From Anisakis pegreffii (Eukaryota > Nematoda > Chromadorea > Rhabditida > Anisakidae): a stretch of DNA of 64,000 bases. The stretch spans positions 124,001 to 188,000 of the forward strand of contig JAPYMA010002771.1 in the NCBI GenBank assembly GCA_035041965.1, read 5' to 3'. Below, one piece after another: positions 63,671-64,000 of the stretch. Numbering within the stretch: the first letter of the stretch is position 1; each line of letters begins with the position of its first letter. The position numbers were made by a program, and so were the translations under genes. The notes under the pieces are model-generated. The model was not told where the DNA came from. It was given only the letters and a program-made list of their open reading frames with translations, and did not search any database.

Positions 63671-64000
63671 GTCAGTTTTGTTTTCATCATATAATAGCAT
63701 TTGAAGGGATTATTTTAACTTGCACATTTCACTGAGAATCAGTGAAATTGAACAATGAAGAAACGATTGTTCGAATGATCTGTAAAGGAACGATGATTTT
63801 AAAATTTGGAATGCGGAAGTTACTCTATGAAAAGGAAGTTTTTTTAACTAACAGAAATACTCATCAGGTGATAAACAAGGAGAAATCGTTGGCCTCTGTC
63901 ACTGGATCAAGTGAATTTGTTGAAAAAGAGGTGAACATTGTAATTTGTTAAAAAATTCAAGAAATTATTCCATCTAAATATTTTCAAACAAAATTACGCT
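63671..64000. other. Right edge, unassigned
   Basis: AT-rich. One plus frame (63742-63951) is open but without splice support or a recognised domain. Probably intron of the right-edge gene. Confidence 0.3.

Noticed and set aside
1..64000. CRISPR array, operon, riboswitch or phage-type defence system
   Set aside because: All genes have spliceosomal introns and animal families; no regularly spaced repeats or bacterial gene organisation are present.

Overview
The window is nuclear DNA from a nematode. It is AT-rich, and every recognisable gene is broken into short exons joined by GT..AG introns with nematode-like TTTCAG acceptors. The proteins read best as animal, mostly nematode-type, families. 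A parasitic or free-living species with longer introns than Caenorhabditis fits; the exact species cannot be read from the sequence.

Layout. A small one-TM protein (minus) lies near 0.7 kb. A THIK-type two-pore potassium channel (plus) runs from about 9.0 to 13.7 kb, with a possible first exon at 6.2 kb. Cyclin K (minus) occupies 15.1-16.8 kb. A decayed Mutator-like (MULE) transposase lies at 17.5-19.3 kb, followed by a tandem array of roughly 230-bp units at 19.8-21.55 kb that is interrupted by a hAT-like non-autonomous element. About 7 kb without a recognisable gene follows. Nidogen (plus) fills 28.97-44.33 kb with 32 phase-consistent exons encoding about 1639 residues. A tRNA-Trp(CCA) sits at 45.4 kb on the minus strand. 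An ER/Golgi-type NTPDase (ENTPD5/6 class, minus) spans 46.3-50.0 kb in 9 exons. A group VI calcium-independent phospholipase A2 (PLA2G6-like, ankyrin repeats plus patatin domain, minus) spans 52.5-61.4 kb in about 18 exons. At the right edge are exons of an unidentified one-TM protein (plus).

Mobile DNA. Five or six pieces of one hAT-like family with ends CAGTGGTTCTCA are present: three full copies, each with an 8-bp target duplication differing at one base, plus truncated fragments. They sit in introns of nidogen, the phospholipase and the right-edge gene, and inside the tandem array. I found no transposase for this family here, so it is probably mobilised from elsewhere.

The genes have no evident shared pathway: basement membrane (nidogen), membrane excitability (K2P channel), transcription elongation (cyclin K), luminal nucleotide hydrolysis (NTPDase) and phospholipid remodelling (iPLA2). 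This looks like ordinary animal gene order, not a functional cluster. I did not find a wholly new system. The most notable items are the hAT family, a nidogen with an antistasin-like module and a long EGF array, a relic EGF exon, two strong fold-back hairpins, and frequent purine-AG splice acceptors. All exon models were built by eye from splice signals, reading-frame phase and family resemblance, without database searches.
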